Shown: positions 16,234-23,753 of the stretch, one piece after another
Position numbering within the stretch: the stretch's first letter is position 1
Layout of the letters: every line of letters starts with the position of its first letter
Assembly (NCBI GenBank): GCA_017550965.1
Contig: JAFZNK010000047.1
Location: 1-42,490 of the forward strand
Direction of reading: 5' to 3'
Source: Thermoguttaceae bacterium
GTDB lineage: Bacteria; Planctomycetota; Planctomycetia; Pirellulales; Thermoguttaceae
Length of the DNA stretch: 42,490 nucleotides
The notes under the pieces: generated by a model
What the model was told of the DNA's origin: nothing
The model's database searches: none
Seen by the model: the letters and a program-made list of their open reading frames with translations, nothing else
Made by a program: the position numbers and the translations under genes

Positions 16234-16540
16234 ACAAAAGCTTCCCTTTAAGCATTACTTCATTCTCAATCCCAGCCCTATGTTTTCTGCTCTCAAATCG
16301 ACTTTCGCCGCCCACGATAATATCGACGGCGCGCGTCCTCACCGTTCTGATAGACTTGTACGCGTCAGCAGTTAAATCCGCGAGATTTCGTCCGTCGTCT
16401 TTAACGACGACATAAAAATCCAGGTCGCTGTCTTCGTTCGCCGTTCCGCTGGCAAACGAACCAAACAGATAGATTTTGGTCGGCGACAGACCGTGAATCA
16501 ATCGATCCTTGATCTGGTCAATCTCCTTTTCAACCGTCAT
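16226..16540 (-). CDS. MNT-type nucleotidyltransferase antitoxin
   Basis: 104 residues, the usual size for a minimal nucleotidyltransferase. The catalytic signature is complete: Gly27-Ser28, ten residues, then Asp39 and Asp41 (GSFASG..SDLDFYVVV), with the third acid probably Asp73 in RAVDIIVGG. In known MNT/HEPN pairs this enzyme adds AMP units to a tyrosine of the HEPN toxin and silences it. GGAGGG lies seven bases before the ATG. The start of the HEPN frame overlaps its end. Promoter and a palindromic operator are upstream. Confidence 0.88.
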   Translation of the reverse strand: MTVEKEIDQIKDRLIHGLSPTKIYLFGSFASGTANEDSDLDFYVVVKDDGRNLADLTADAYKSIRTVRTRAVDIIVGGESRFESRKHRAGIENEVMLKGKLLYG

Positions 16541-16567
16541 GTTATTACCCTCCGACGCCCAACATAA

Positions 16568-16583
16568 AATACGACGTCGTATT
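16568..16583. promoter_or_regulatory. Palindromic operator candidate
   Basis: AATACGACGTCGTATT is a perfect 16-base palindrome between the MNT promoter and its start codon, roughly +11 to +26 of the transcript. Toxin-antitoxin operons often repress themselves through such sites; what binds here is unknown. Confidence 0.55.
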
Positions 16584-16600
16584 CCAAGTCGGCGCAGTTA

Positions 16601-16629
16601 ATGTTATCGCGACGCTGTTTATTTGTCAA
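16601..16629 (-). promoter_or_regulatory. Promoter of the MNT/HEPN operon
   Basis: On the minus strand: TTGACA (complement of 16624-16629), a 17-base spacer, TAACAT (complement of 16601-16606). The -35 is full consensus. The start codon at 16540 gives a leader of about 54 bases. Confidence 0.7.
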
Positions 16630-16691
16630 TAGAATCATGTCTTCGCGATTGAAAAGGGAATAAGCGTCGCGTTGTTGGAGAGAAAGAAGTT

Positions 16692-16726
16692 GACCAACGG
16701 GAGGCGGGCGCCTACGTTTCGCGCGG
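16692..16726 (-). repeat. Diverged copy of the 4756 repeat
   Basis: On the minus strand this reads CCGCGCGAAACGTAGGCGCC and on to CTCCCGTTGGTC, matching 4767-4800 with a few differences. It lies between tRNA-Val and the MNT/HEPN promoter. Confidence 0.65.
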
Positions 16727-16757
16727 AAGAGGGCCAATCCGGCCTCGGACAGAACAA

Positions 16758-16832
16758 TGGGCTGTGTTGGATTCGAACCAGCGACCTTCTGGGTGTAAAC
16801 CAGACGCTCTAACCAAACTGAGCTAACAGCCC
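16758..16832 (-). tRNA. tRNA-Val(TAC)
   Basis: 75 bases. Acceptor GGGCTGT pairs with ACAGCCC, discriminator A. TAGCTCAG opens the D arm, the anticodon arm is TCTGG/TTTACAC/CCAGA with anticodon TAC, and GGTTCGAATCC is the T arm. CCA is not encoded. Confidence 0.97.
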
Positions 16833-16841
16833 GACCGCCTT

Positions 16842-16869
16842 ATTCTAGCAAGCGCGTTATTTCTGTCAA
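16842..16869 (-). promoter_or_regulatory. tRNA-Val promoter
   Basis: On the minus strand TTGACA (complement of 16864-16869), 16 bases, TAGAAT (complement of 16842-16847), ending nine bases before the tRNA. The same TAGAAT box with 16-base spacing serves tRNA-Ile. Confidence 0.8.
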
Positions 16870-16883
16870 GTTGAAAAAATTTG

Positions 16884-16911
16884 TTGCAACGCTTCTAAAA
16901 ACTGCTATAAT
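16884..16911 (+). promoter_or_regulatory. Promoter of the gene at 16958
   Basis: TTGCAA (16884-16889), 16 bases, TATAAT (16906-16911). It is divergent from the tRNA-Val promoter, with 14 bases between the two -35 boxes. Confidence 0.65.
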
Positions 16912-16957
16912 CGACGCGAAAACGCAACGAAACTTTTCGCGTAAGGAACGTGCCGAC

Positions 16958-17482
16958 ATGACGCCGCCAATCTTGCCAATTTTCGCCGACTCGTACAAAC
17001 CGGACTGGCTCGCGCTGGCGATCGCTGGAGTCGTTATCGCGTTCGCCATATGGCAATTCCGAATTCAACTCGACAAAGCTCGTCGTCCGGACGTCTATTT
17101 TCGGGGAGAATCGCACATCGACTATCGGTTTTTAAGAAGACAGGCAAAACGTCGCGTTCAACTCGCGTGTCTTGCGGGAATCTTCGGCGCGCTGATGCTT
17201 GTCGGGCTGTTTCTCCCATACGAGCGTTATCCCCAACTATGGGGGATCGTCTGGATCCTGGCGCTCCTCTTCTTAGGCTGGGCCGGGTGTCTGGCTCTTG
17301 TCGACTTCGTTTCCCTCAAACTTCATTTCGGAATCGAACTCGACCGACAACGCGCCGAAAAACTCGCGCTCGACTACAAGATGAAGAAATTTCACGAACA
17401 AAGTCTGCAAGAGCTGGAACAGGCGCGTCGTGAAGACGCCGCGGACGAAGCCGACGCCGACTCGCAAAACTCGTCTGACTAA
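16958..17482 (+). CDS. Membrane protein with three TM segments and helical tail, unknown
   Basis: 174 residues. Membrane segments at about 17-33, 68-87 and 94-117, a basic loop between the first two (FLRRQAKRRVQ), then a charged helical cytoplasmic tail rich in Glu, Ala and Arg. No family is recognised. The frame is open 87 bases further upstream, but AAGGAA precedes the ATG at 16958 and the promoter at 16884-16911 lies inside the longer reading, which rules it out. The next gene begins 30 bases after the stop and is probably on the same message. Confidence 0.7.
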   Translation: MTPPILPIFADSYKPDWLALAIAGVVIAFAIWQFRIQLDKARRPDVYFRGESHIDYRFLRRQAKRRVQLACLAGIFGALMLVGLFLPYERYPQLWGIVWILALLFLGWAGCLALVDFVSLKLHFGIELDRQRAEKLALDYKMKKFHEQSLQELEQARREDAADEADADSQNSSD

Positions 17483-17512
17483 TCCGTTCGAATTTGCTCA
17501 TAACGAACCGCA

Positions 17513-18235
17513 ATGACCGCCATACCGCAAAACTTTTTATTTCGACTCCGATTTCCCGTCAAACGCGTCGCCCCCGAGATTGTCAAGGCGAAAAAAATCG
17601 CTCCGGAAGCGCTCGACGCGTCTTACGGCGTTCCGTTTTGGTCTTTGTACGACCTGCCCGACGGATTCGACAAACGTTCCGGAGAGCCGGGGCTGTTGCG
17701 CGCGAGAAACCCGGAAATCGAAAAGTTCTTCGACTTCCGCTTCGGCTGGGCCAAAGAGGGACTCTTCTTCACCGTCGTCGTAACCGGCAAAAAAGCGCAG
17801 CCGTTCTGGACGCATTCGGATCTTCGCGCCGCCGACTGCGTGAGGCTGTGTATCGACACGCGCGACGTCAAAGAGATTCATCGCGGAACGAAGTTCTGCC
17901 ATAAGTTCCTGTTCTACCCGTTCGTCGGCGAATCGGCCGACGCGACCGCGCCGATGGCGCAATGGGCGCCGGTCAATCGCGCGAAAGCTTCTCCCTACGC
18001 CGTCGACGTCGCGGAATTCAAGACGACGGCGCAAGTTCGCGACGCCGGCTACGCGTTTTCTGCGTTTCTGCCCGCGTCGACTCTGACCGGCTACGACGTC
18101 GACGAAATCGACCGTCTGGGTCTTCATTACGTCGTGCGCGACTCGCAACACGGCGCGTTTGTGCTCCAATACGCCGACCCCGTCCCCTGCGAAGAAGACC
18201 CGAGCTTATGGGCGTCCTTCGTCCTCCAAAAATAA
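17513..18235 (+). CDS. CBM9/DOMON-like protein
   Basis: 240 residues, no signal peptide. The central part has the beta-sandwich wording of carbohydrate-binding family 9-like or DOMON-like proteins: FFDFRFGWAKEGLFFTVVV, WTHSDLRAADCVRLCIDTRD, HKFLFYPF, YAFSAFLPASTL. Related planctomycete proteins are usually unnamed. A role in binding sugar or haem is therefore not shown, and the lack of an export signal argues against a simple extracellular carbohydrate role. The ribosome site is weak. It follows the small membrane protein by 30 bases and ends just before a CCGGGG palindrome. Confidence 0.65.
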   Translation: MTAIPQNFLFRLRFPVKRVAPEIVKAKKIAPEALDASYGVPFWSLYDLPDGFDKRSGEPGLLRARNPEIEKFFDFRFGWAKEGLFFTVVVTGKKAQPFWTHSDLRAADCVRLCIDTRDVKEIHRGTKFCHKFLFYPFVGESADATAPMAQWAPVNRAKASPYAVDVAEFKTTAQVRDAGYAFSAFLPASTLTGYDVDEIDRLGLHYVVRDSQHGAFVLQYADPVPCEEDPSLWASFVLQK

Positions 18236-18248
18236 ATCAATCAAATAG

Positions 18249-18268
18249 CCGGGGATGTAAATCCCCGG
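18249..18268. repeat. CCGGGG-type 20-bp palindrome, intact copy
   Basis: CCGGGGATGTAAATCCCCGG, arms of eight with loop GTAA. It shares the arms CCGGGGAT/ATCCCCGG with the site split by the IS at 13080-14622, and shows what that target looked like before insertion. It stands 13 bases after a stop codon. Confidence 0.85.
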
Positions 18269-18316
18269 ACGGCAACGACAACTCGCAACAAGCGCGTCAA
18301 TCACAGGACAAGCGTC

Positions 18317-19411
18317 ATGACCAATCTGCCCGAACAGGAACTTAACAACGTCGTTCGAAAACACGCGGAAGAGGATTTCGCCGACGAATTGGCGGCTCTC
18401 GTCGAAGAAGACTCCGGATACAAGCCGACCGCGTGGAAACTCTCGCCGAAAATGGTCAAGTTGTTCATTCTCGGCGGCAAAACGCCCAACGGCAAAGAGA
18501 TCTCGCAAAAGTATTTCGGCCCCGAACGCCTGATCGATCTGGCGATCGCGACGCTCACAACCGATCGCGCGCTTCTCCTGTACGGCATGCCCGGCACGGG
18601 CAAATCGTGGCTGAGCGAACTTCTCGCGGCGGCGATAAGCGGCAAGTCGACGCTGCTGATTCAAGGCACCGCCGGAACGGAAGAATCGGCGCTTCGATAC
18701 GGATGGAACTACGCCAAACTCATCGGAGGCGGGTACACGCGCGACGCGCTCGTCGAGAGCCCGACCCTGCGCGGGATGCGCGAAGGAAGCGTCGTGCGCG
18801 TCGAAGAGCTCACGCGCATGCCCGGCGACGTCCAGGACGCGCTCATTACGATCCTTTCGGAAAAGACGACTCCGATCCCGGAATTACTCACGGAAATCCA
18901 GGCGCAAAAGGGATTCAACGTGATCGCGACGGCCAACGACCGCGACCGGGGCGTCAACGAACTGTCCAAAGCGCTCGAACGTCGGTTCTCGTTTGTCGTC
19001 TTGCCTCCGCCGGGCGATCTGGAAGAAGAAGTGAAAATCGTCGCGACGCGCGTCGAGAAGCTGGGCCGCGCGCTGGAGGCGCCCCCCGTCGACGCGGCGA
19101 TCGACGAAATACGACGCGTCGTTACGATCTTCCGGGAATTGCGCGGCGGTCAGACGGTCGACGGCAAGACGGCGCTCAAACAGCCCAGCTCGACGCTCTC
19201 GCCCGGCGAGGCGATCTCGGTGGTCAACAGCGGAATCGCGATGGCCGGCTATTTCGGAACGGGCAAATTGCGCGCGGAGGATATCGCGTCGAGCGTCGTC
19301 GGCGCGGTCGTCAAAGAAGAGACGGACAAAACCGTCTGGAGCGAATACGTCGACGCGATCGTCAAGAAACGATGGGCCGACATGTACAAAGCGTTTAAAG
19401 AACTGGAATAA
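18317..19411 (+). CDS. MoxR-type AAA+ ATPase (YehL-like)
   Basis: 364 residues. Walker A GMPGTGKS at 90-97 follows LTTDRALLLYG; then EGSVVRVEELTRMPGDVQDALITILSE (Walker B region), FNVIATANDRDRGVNELSKALERRF (sensor and arginine-finger region), and an all-helical lid. This is the ATPase that in many bacteria sits with SWIM, DUF5682, DUF5691 and VWA genes, as yehL does in E. coli. MoxR ATPases usually remodel or insert cofactors into a target together with a VWA protein. Here the VWA gene is 6.9 kb downstream, on the same strand, with one opposite gene between. The start follows a hairpin and has only a weak ribosome site (AGGACAAGCGTC). Confidence 0.87.
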   Translation: MTNLPEQELNNVVRKHAEEDFADELAALVEEDSGYKPTAWKLSPKMVKLFILGGKTPNGKEISQKYFGPERLIDLAIATLTTDRALLLYGMPGTGKSWLSELLAAAISGKSTLLIQGTAGTEESALRYGWNYAKLIGGGYTRDALVESPTLRGMREGSVVRVEELTRMPGDVQDALITILSEKTTPIPELLTEIQAQKGFNVIATANDRDRGVNELSKALERRFSFVVLPPPGDLEEEVKIVATRVEKLGRALEAPPVDAAIDEIRRVVTIFRELRGGQTVDGKTALKQPSSTLSPGEAISVVNSGIAMAGYFGTGKLRAEDIASSVVGAVVKEETDKTVWSEYVDAIVKKRWADMYKAFKELE

Positions 19412-19417
19412 ACGGCG

Positions 19418-20509
19418 TTACTTGCCCGTCGGAAAGAAGTCGCCCAGGTCGGTGATATCGATCAGGCCGAGCGCTTTACCCTCGCGGTCGACGACCGGCA
19501 ATTCGCTGATCTTCCTCGACGCCATGAGCGCGACGGCTTCTTTCATCAACACGCCCGACTCAACAACCGACGGCGTTTTGGTCATCACGTCGCAAATCGG
19601 CTTGTCAAAAGCGTTTTCGCCGCGCGTCTCAAAGAGTTTCGCCAGGTCCGAATCGGTAAAGATTCCCGTGAGCGTTCCGCGTTCGTTTGTAAGGAGAATG
19701 GCTCCGGAACGACGGCCCGGCTTGCGACACGACGAAAAGACGTCGCGCACCGTCGCGGAATCGCTCGCGGAACGGCACTGTTCGATCGGACGCATGCACT
19801 CGTCGACGCGGCTGAGCTGACGTCCGAGCGACCCGCCCGGATGGAACCGCGCGAAATCTTCGGAGCGAAACCCTTTTTCGCGACTGACCGCCAACGCGAG
19901 CGCGTCCCCGACGGCCAACATCGCCGCGGCGCTCGAACTGGGCGCGAGGCGAAGGGCGTCCGCCTCTTCAATTTTGCCAATTTCCAGAACGGCGGTCGAC
20001 GCGCGGCCAAGAGAGCTCAAACGGCTCGAAACGATCGAGACGATCGGAATGTTTCGCGACGAAATCGGCGCGAGAATCCGCTTGATCTCTTCGGTTTCTC
20101 CGCTGTACGAAAGCGCCAAAACGACGTCGCCGGGCCGAATCGAGCCAAGGTCGCCGTGAAACGCCTCGCCCGGATGAAGAAAGTGACTCGGGGTTCCCGT
20201 CGACGACATAGTCGCCGACAATTTCCGACCGATCAGTCCGGCCTTCCCCATGCCGGTGACGACGACGTATCCGCGACAACTCGCGATCATGTCGAGCGCG
20301 ACGCAAAAATCGTCGTCGAGCCGTTCAATTTGCGCGAGAATCGCGTCGCTCTCGGAGCGCAACACGCCCCTGGCGAACTCGAGCGCGTCCTCGTCCGACC
20401 GCGTTCGCGGACGAGTTTCCGGCGCGAGCGCGAGCGAGCCCTCGACGCGCGTCGACGCGTCGTAAGAACGGTTCGTAAGTTCGGCGATTTTCAGGACGGG
20501 GTGCGACAT
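19418..20509 (-). CDS. kdsD: Arabinose-5-phosphate isomerase, SIS + two CBS domains
   Basis: 363 residues from the ATG at 20507-20509, with AAGGAG upstream; a longer frame adds only unrelated residues. An SIS domain (VVVTGMGKAGLIGRKLSA, STGTPSHFLHPGEAFHGDLG, LALSYSGETEEI) is followed by FHPGGSLGRQL and two CBS domains. This is the KdsD/KpsF/GutQ layout: it converts ribulose-5-phosphate to arabinose-5-phosphate, the precursor of the LPS sugar Kdo. It stops 6 bases after the AAA ATPase stop, in convergent orientation and without a visible terminator. It separates the ATPase from its usual partner genes. Confidence 0.9.
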   Translation of the reverse strand: MSHPVLKIAELTNRSYDASTRVEGSLALAPETRPRTRSDEDALEFARGVLRSESDAILAQIERLDDDFCVALDMIASCRGYVVVTGMGKAGLIGRKLSATMSSTGTPSHFLHPGEAFHGDLGSIRPGDVVLALSYSGETEEIKRILAPISSRNIPIVSIVSSRLSSLGRASTAVLEIGKIEEADALRLAPSSSAAAMLAVGDALALAVSREKGFRSEDFARFHPGGSLGRQLSRVDECMRPIEQCRSASDSATVRDVFSSCRKPGRRSGAILLTNERGTLTGIFTDSDLAKLFETRGENAFDKPICDVMTKTPSVVESGVLMKEAVALMASRKISELPVVDREGKALGLIDITDLGDFFPTGK

Positions 20510-20691
20510 TCGTTTACGGCTCCTTCGAAAGTGGAATTGTCCGGACGGATAGTAGCGAAAAAAAACAAACGGCGCAAGGCGGAATTGGGCGACGGGCGTC
20601 CTTTCGCCGCGCGCAATTCCCAAATCGGCTCGACGCGCGACTTGCCCGCGCGATCGTGTTTTAACAACACGCCAACAATACGACGTTCCTT

Positions 20692-22053
20692 ATGCAATTA
20701 ACCACCGAACAAATCGACGCGCTCGCGCCGGACTCGGCTTCGATTGCCGCCGGACGCAAACTCGCGACGGCGACCTGGAAAACGCTGGGCGGCTCCGAAC
20801 GCGCCCTTTGGGGCGAAATCTACGGAAGCGGCAAATCGCCGTATCAAACGATCGTCGACTTGCGCTCGATCGCGTACAAATGTTCGTGTCCGAGCCGTAA
20901 AATACCGTGCAAACACGCGCTCGGTCTCTTGTACCGCGCTGCGAAAGAGAGAGCCGTCGACGACTCCGAGCCCGACTGGGTCGTCGAATGGCTCGACGCG
21001 CGCGACGAACGCGAGAAAAAGGCGCAAATAAAGGCGACGGAAAAGAAAGATAAAAAACCGTCGAAAGCGTCTGAGAAAACGGCGGAAAAACGCAAGGAAC
21101 TCGTCGCCGACGGCCTGGAACAGCTCAAAACGTGGCTTTCGGACTCCATACGCGTCGGCGTCGATTCGCTCGACCCCAACGAGTTTTGGAAGGTCTCTAA
21201 GCGCATGATCGACGCGAAAGCGCCCGGCGTCGCCGCAATGCTGACCGGTTGCGCGGAAGGGTCTCGAAAGACGGACGACTGGCGCGAAAAGCTTCTGGGC
21301 AAACTCGGAAAGATCGCGCTTCTGATCGAAGCGTACGGACGAATCGACAAGGCGACCGAAGATTTCGCGAGCGAATTGCGTCAGACTATCGGCTGGACGA
21401 TCCCGCAGGCGAACGTTCTCGAGTCGGGCGAACGCGTCGTCGACAAATGGATTTCCGTCGGCCAATATTCGCCGCCAAAAAAAATCGGCGACCGGGTCTT
21501 GTCGAAACGCTCGTGGTTTCTGGGGGCCGAGTCGCGACGCTTCGCTCTCTATTTGCAGTATTCCGCCGGCCAACAGGGCGAAATTCTCAAAGATTATCCC
21601 GAGGGATTCGCCCGACTCGAATCGGCGGCGCGATTCTATCCGGGCGTCGTCAAAACGCGCGCGTTATGGGAGCCGCTCGACAATCTCGACTTCAGCGTCG
21701 AACAAGCCGCGCTCCCCGCCGACGCCGCGATTTCTATTCCGGAAATGTTCGCTCGTTACGCGCAGGCGCTCGCAAAATATCCCTGGACGCAGTATATTCC
21801 CGTCCTGCTCGCCGACGTCGTCGTTCGTCCGAACGACGTGGAAAAGAACGCGTCGCAGAAGAAACAGTGGCGCGTCGTCGATCAAAGCGGCCGCGTTCTG
21901 CCGGCCGTCTTCGACGACCCGACCGTCGGCTGGCAAGCGGTCGCCTCGTCCGCGTCGAAACCAGTCGTTCTGTTTGGAGAGTGGGACGGCTCGTTCTTCC
22001 TGCCGCTCTCGTTGTGGATCGACGGCAAACGCGTCTGTCCGCTTCCGCTTTAA
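20692..22053 (+). CDS. SWIM zinc-finger protein (YehQ-like)
   Basis: 453 residues. The SWIM motif is Cys64-x-Cys66-x6-Cys73-x-His75 in YKCSCPSRKIPCKH, a zinc site thought to bind DNA or protein. A Lys/Glu-rich coiled segment follows (about 105-140), then an alpha-helical region and a C-terminal beta domain (VVDQSGRVLPAVFDD, VVLFGEWDG) that the family shares. SWIM proteins of this type accompany the MoxR/VWA/DUF5682 genes in many phyla. The next gene starts 23 bases after the stop. Divergent from kdsD with 182 bases between; the promoter must lie there but no clear boxes are seen. Confidence 0.85.
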   Translation: MQLTTEQIDALAPDSASIAAGRKLATATWKTLGGSERALWGEIYGSGKSPYQTIVDLRSIAYKCSCPSRKIPCKHALGLLYRAAKERAVDDSEPDWVVEWLDARDEREKKAQIKATEKKDKKPSKASEKTAEKRKELVADGLEQLKTWLSDSIRVGVDSLDPNEFWKVSKRMIDAKAPGVAAMLTGCAEGSRKTDDWREKLLGKLGKIALLIEAYGRIDKATEDFASELRQTIGWTIPQANVLESGERVVDKWISVGQYSPPKKIGDRVLSKRSWFLGAESRRFALYLQYSAGQQGEILKDYPEGFARLESAARFYPGVVKTRALWEPLDNLDFSVEQAALPADAAISIPEMFARYAQALAKYPWTQYIPVLLADVVVRPNDVEKNASQKKQWRVVDQSGRVLPAVFDDPTVGWQAVASSASKPVVLFGEWDGSFFLPLSLWIDGKRVCPLPL

Positions 22054-22076
22054 CAACGACGTCGAAAGGACTTTCT

Positions 22077-23711
22077 ATGGACGCTGATATTGTCAGACAA
22101 GCGGTGTTGGGAACGCCCGACGCGTGGACGCTCTTATTAAGAGCGGGCGCGGAATCGCTCCTCGACGCCGTCAGATTCCAACCGGAGCAAAAGAAACTGA
22201 CCGAAGACGATTTCTGCGAGGAAGACGATTCGGAAACGCTGTCCGAACGCGAAGTCCGAGCGGCGCTGAATTTCGCCCGCAACGTCAACGCGGCGCTCTC
22301 CGGTCTTCCGTATATGTCTCTGCGGAACGACGCGCTTTGCGACGTTTTGTCCAATCGACTCGTCAAACGCGTTCCGACGAATCGCGTCGTTCAGTTCATG
22401 CGCCTTTGCCGACGAATAGACGAGCAAAGGAAATCGACGCGTTCGGCCGTCGCTCGATTGTGCGGAAACGTCGGAAGCTGGCTTGCCGGATTCAAAGCGT
22501 TTCGAGAAGACGCGCCGTCCAATCTTCCGGCATGGGGTCGCGACGTCTTGTCGACGCGTCTTCCGGCGCTCTTTTCGTCGGAAAGACTCGAACCGGAACA
22601 GGCGAAAGAAGAGGCTTTGCGTCTGTGGGAAAACGAAAAATCGGTTAAGGGCCGACTCGAAGCGCTCAAGGCGTTGCGTCGACTCGATCCCGACGGCGCG
22701 CTGGAACTCCTTGACAAAGTCTTTGCCAAAGAAAAACCGGAGACCAGGGCGGAGCTTCTCGACGCGCTGACGATCAATCTCGGAGATCGCGACGTTCCTT
22801 TTTTGGAAAAAGCGTTTAAAGGTAAAAGCGCGGAAATCAAGAGGACGGCGCTCCTTCTCTTGTGCAAAATCCCGACGACTCCGCAAGCGCGGGCGATGCA
22901 GGAGCGCGCGGAACTCGTCGCCGCTGGCGAAACGCCGACGCGAGACGACGATTGCGAAATCGCCCAATTTCCCAAAGAAGAAAAAAGTCTGGCGTTCTCG
23001 GTCGTTCAGGCGCTTCCGCTTAAATACTGGACGGAACAATATAATCTGACGCCTAAACGACTCGTCGAACGTTTCCCGTTCGATTCAAAAACGGAACCTC
23101 TCTATCTGGGCTGGGCGCAAGCGTTTCTTAACGACGTCTACGACTATCGTCGCCAATCGGAGCTTGACGATCCTCAAGTCGTTCTCGACGCGTATCCCGG
23201 CGCGTTCGAGTGGCTCGACGTCTTCTTCGATTTGTGGGAAAAGCTCGGCGAACTAAGCGCGGGCGACGCCGCCAGGATCGAGAAAATCGTTCCGCCGGAT
23301 TTTATCGTCCATTGGGAACTCTCGTTGACGTCGTGCGATCCGCATACCGCAAGCAGAAGGGGCCTTATCGACAAAACAGGCTTCAAAAAAAAGGACGTCG
23401 AACGATGGGCGTATCGCGTCGAATACGAGCCGAAACCGTATTCCGACGAATTCATGCGCAAATACGTCAATCGCCTCGAACGGAAGAAAAACGATTATTA
23501 CGACGTCGCGCTCCTTGCCAGAATGATTCATTTCACTCCGGAATGGAGAAAAGAGATCGTTCAAACAATCAGGGACCTCCCTGTTTCGTCCGACGACTGG
23601 ATACGCGAACGGCTTAAGGACGCGACGGGTATTTACGAGGAAGTCGAAGAATTCGTCTCCTGCTTTGGGGAATATGAAGACCCGCCTTTAAAACGACCTT
23701 CCGACTGTTGA
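22077..23711 (+). CDS. DUF5691 family protein (HEAT-like)
   Basis: 544 residues from the ATG at 22077, with AAAGGA upstream. The opening QAVLGTPDAWTLLLRAG and the centre match the DUF5691 family: GSWLAGF, RLEALKALRRLDPDGALELL, RAELLDALTINLGDRDVPFLEKAF, RTALLLLCKIPTTPQARAMQERA. The helical pairs look like HEAT repeats, so a scaffold role is likely. The final third is long and has no known motif. It is part of the run SWIM-DUF5691-DUF5682-VWA on one strand. Confidence 0.82.
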   Translation: MDADIVRQAVLGTPDAWTLLLRAGAESLLDAVRFQPEQKKLTEDDFCEEDDSETLSEREVRAALNFARNVNAALSGLPYMSLRNDALCDVLSNRLVKRVPTNRVVQFMRLCRRIDEQRKSTRSAVARLCGNVGSWLAGFKAFREDAPSNLPAWGRDVLSTRLPALFSSERLEPEQAKEEALRLWENEKSVKGRLEALKALRRLDPDGALELLDKVFAKEKPETRAELLDALTINLGDRDVPFLEKAFKGKSAEIKRTALLLLCKIPTTPQARAMQERAELVAAGETPTRDDDCEIAQFPKEEKSLAFSVVQALPLKYWTEQYNLTPKRLVERFPFDSKTEPLYLGWAQAFLNDVYDYRRQSELDDPQVVLDAYPGAFEWLDVFFDLWEKLGELSAGDAARIEKIVPPDFIVHWELSLTSCDPHTASRRGLIDKTGFKKKDVERWAYRVEYEPKPYSDEFMRKYVNRLERKKNDYYDVALLARMIHFTPEWRKEIVQTIRDLPVSSDDWIRERLKDATGIYEEVEEFVSCFGEYEDPPLKRPSDC

Positions 23712-23753
23712 CAATCAACCGCCTGACGCGAACTTAAACAGACGTACAAAAAC

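Noticed and set aside
16537..16737. 66-codon frame upstream of the MNT gene
   Set aside because: It spans the promoter, the operator palindrome and part of a repeat copy, and overlaps the MNT start; no ribosome site.
22137..23039. 300-codon minus-strand frame over DUF5691
   Set aside because: Composition is Arg/Phe-rich and it overlaps a gene with clear family motifs on the plus strand.
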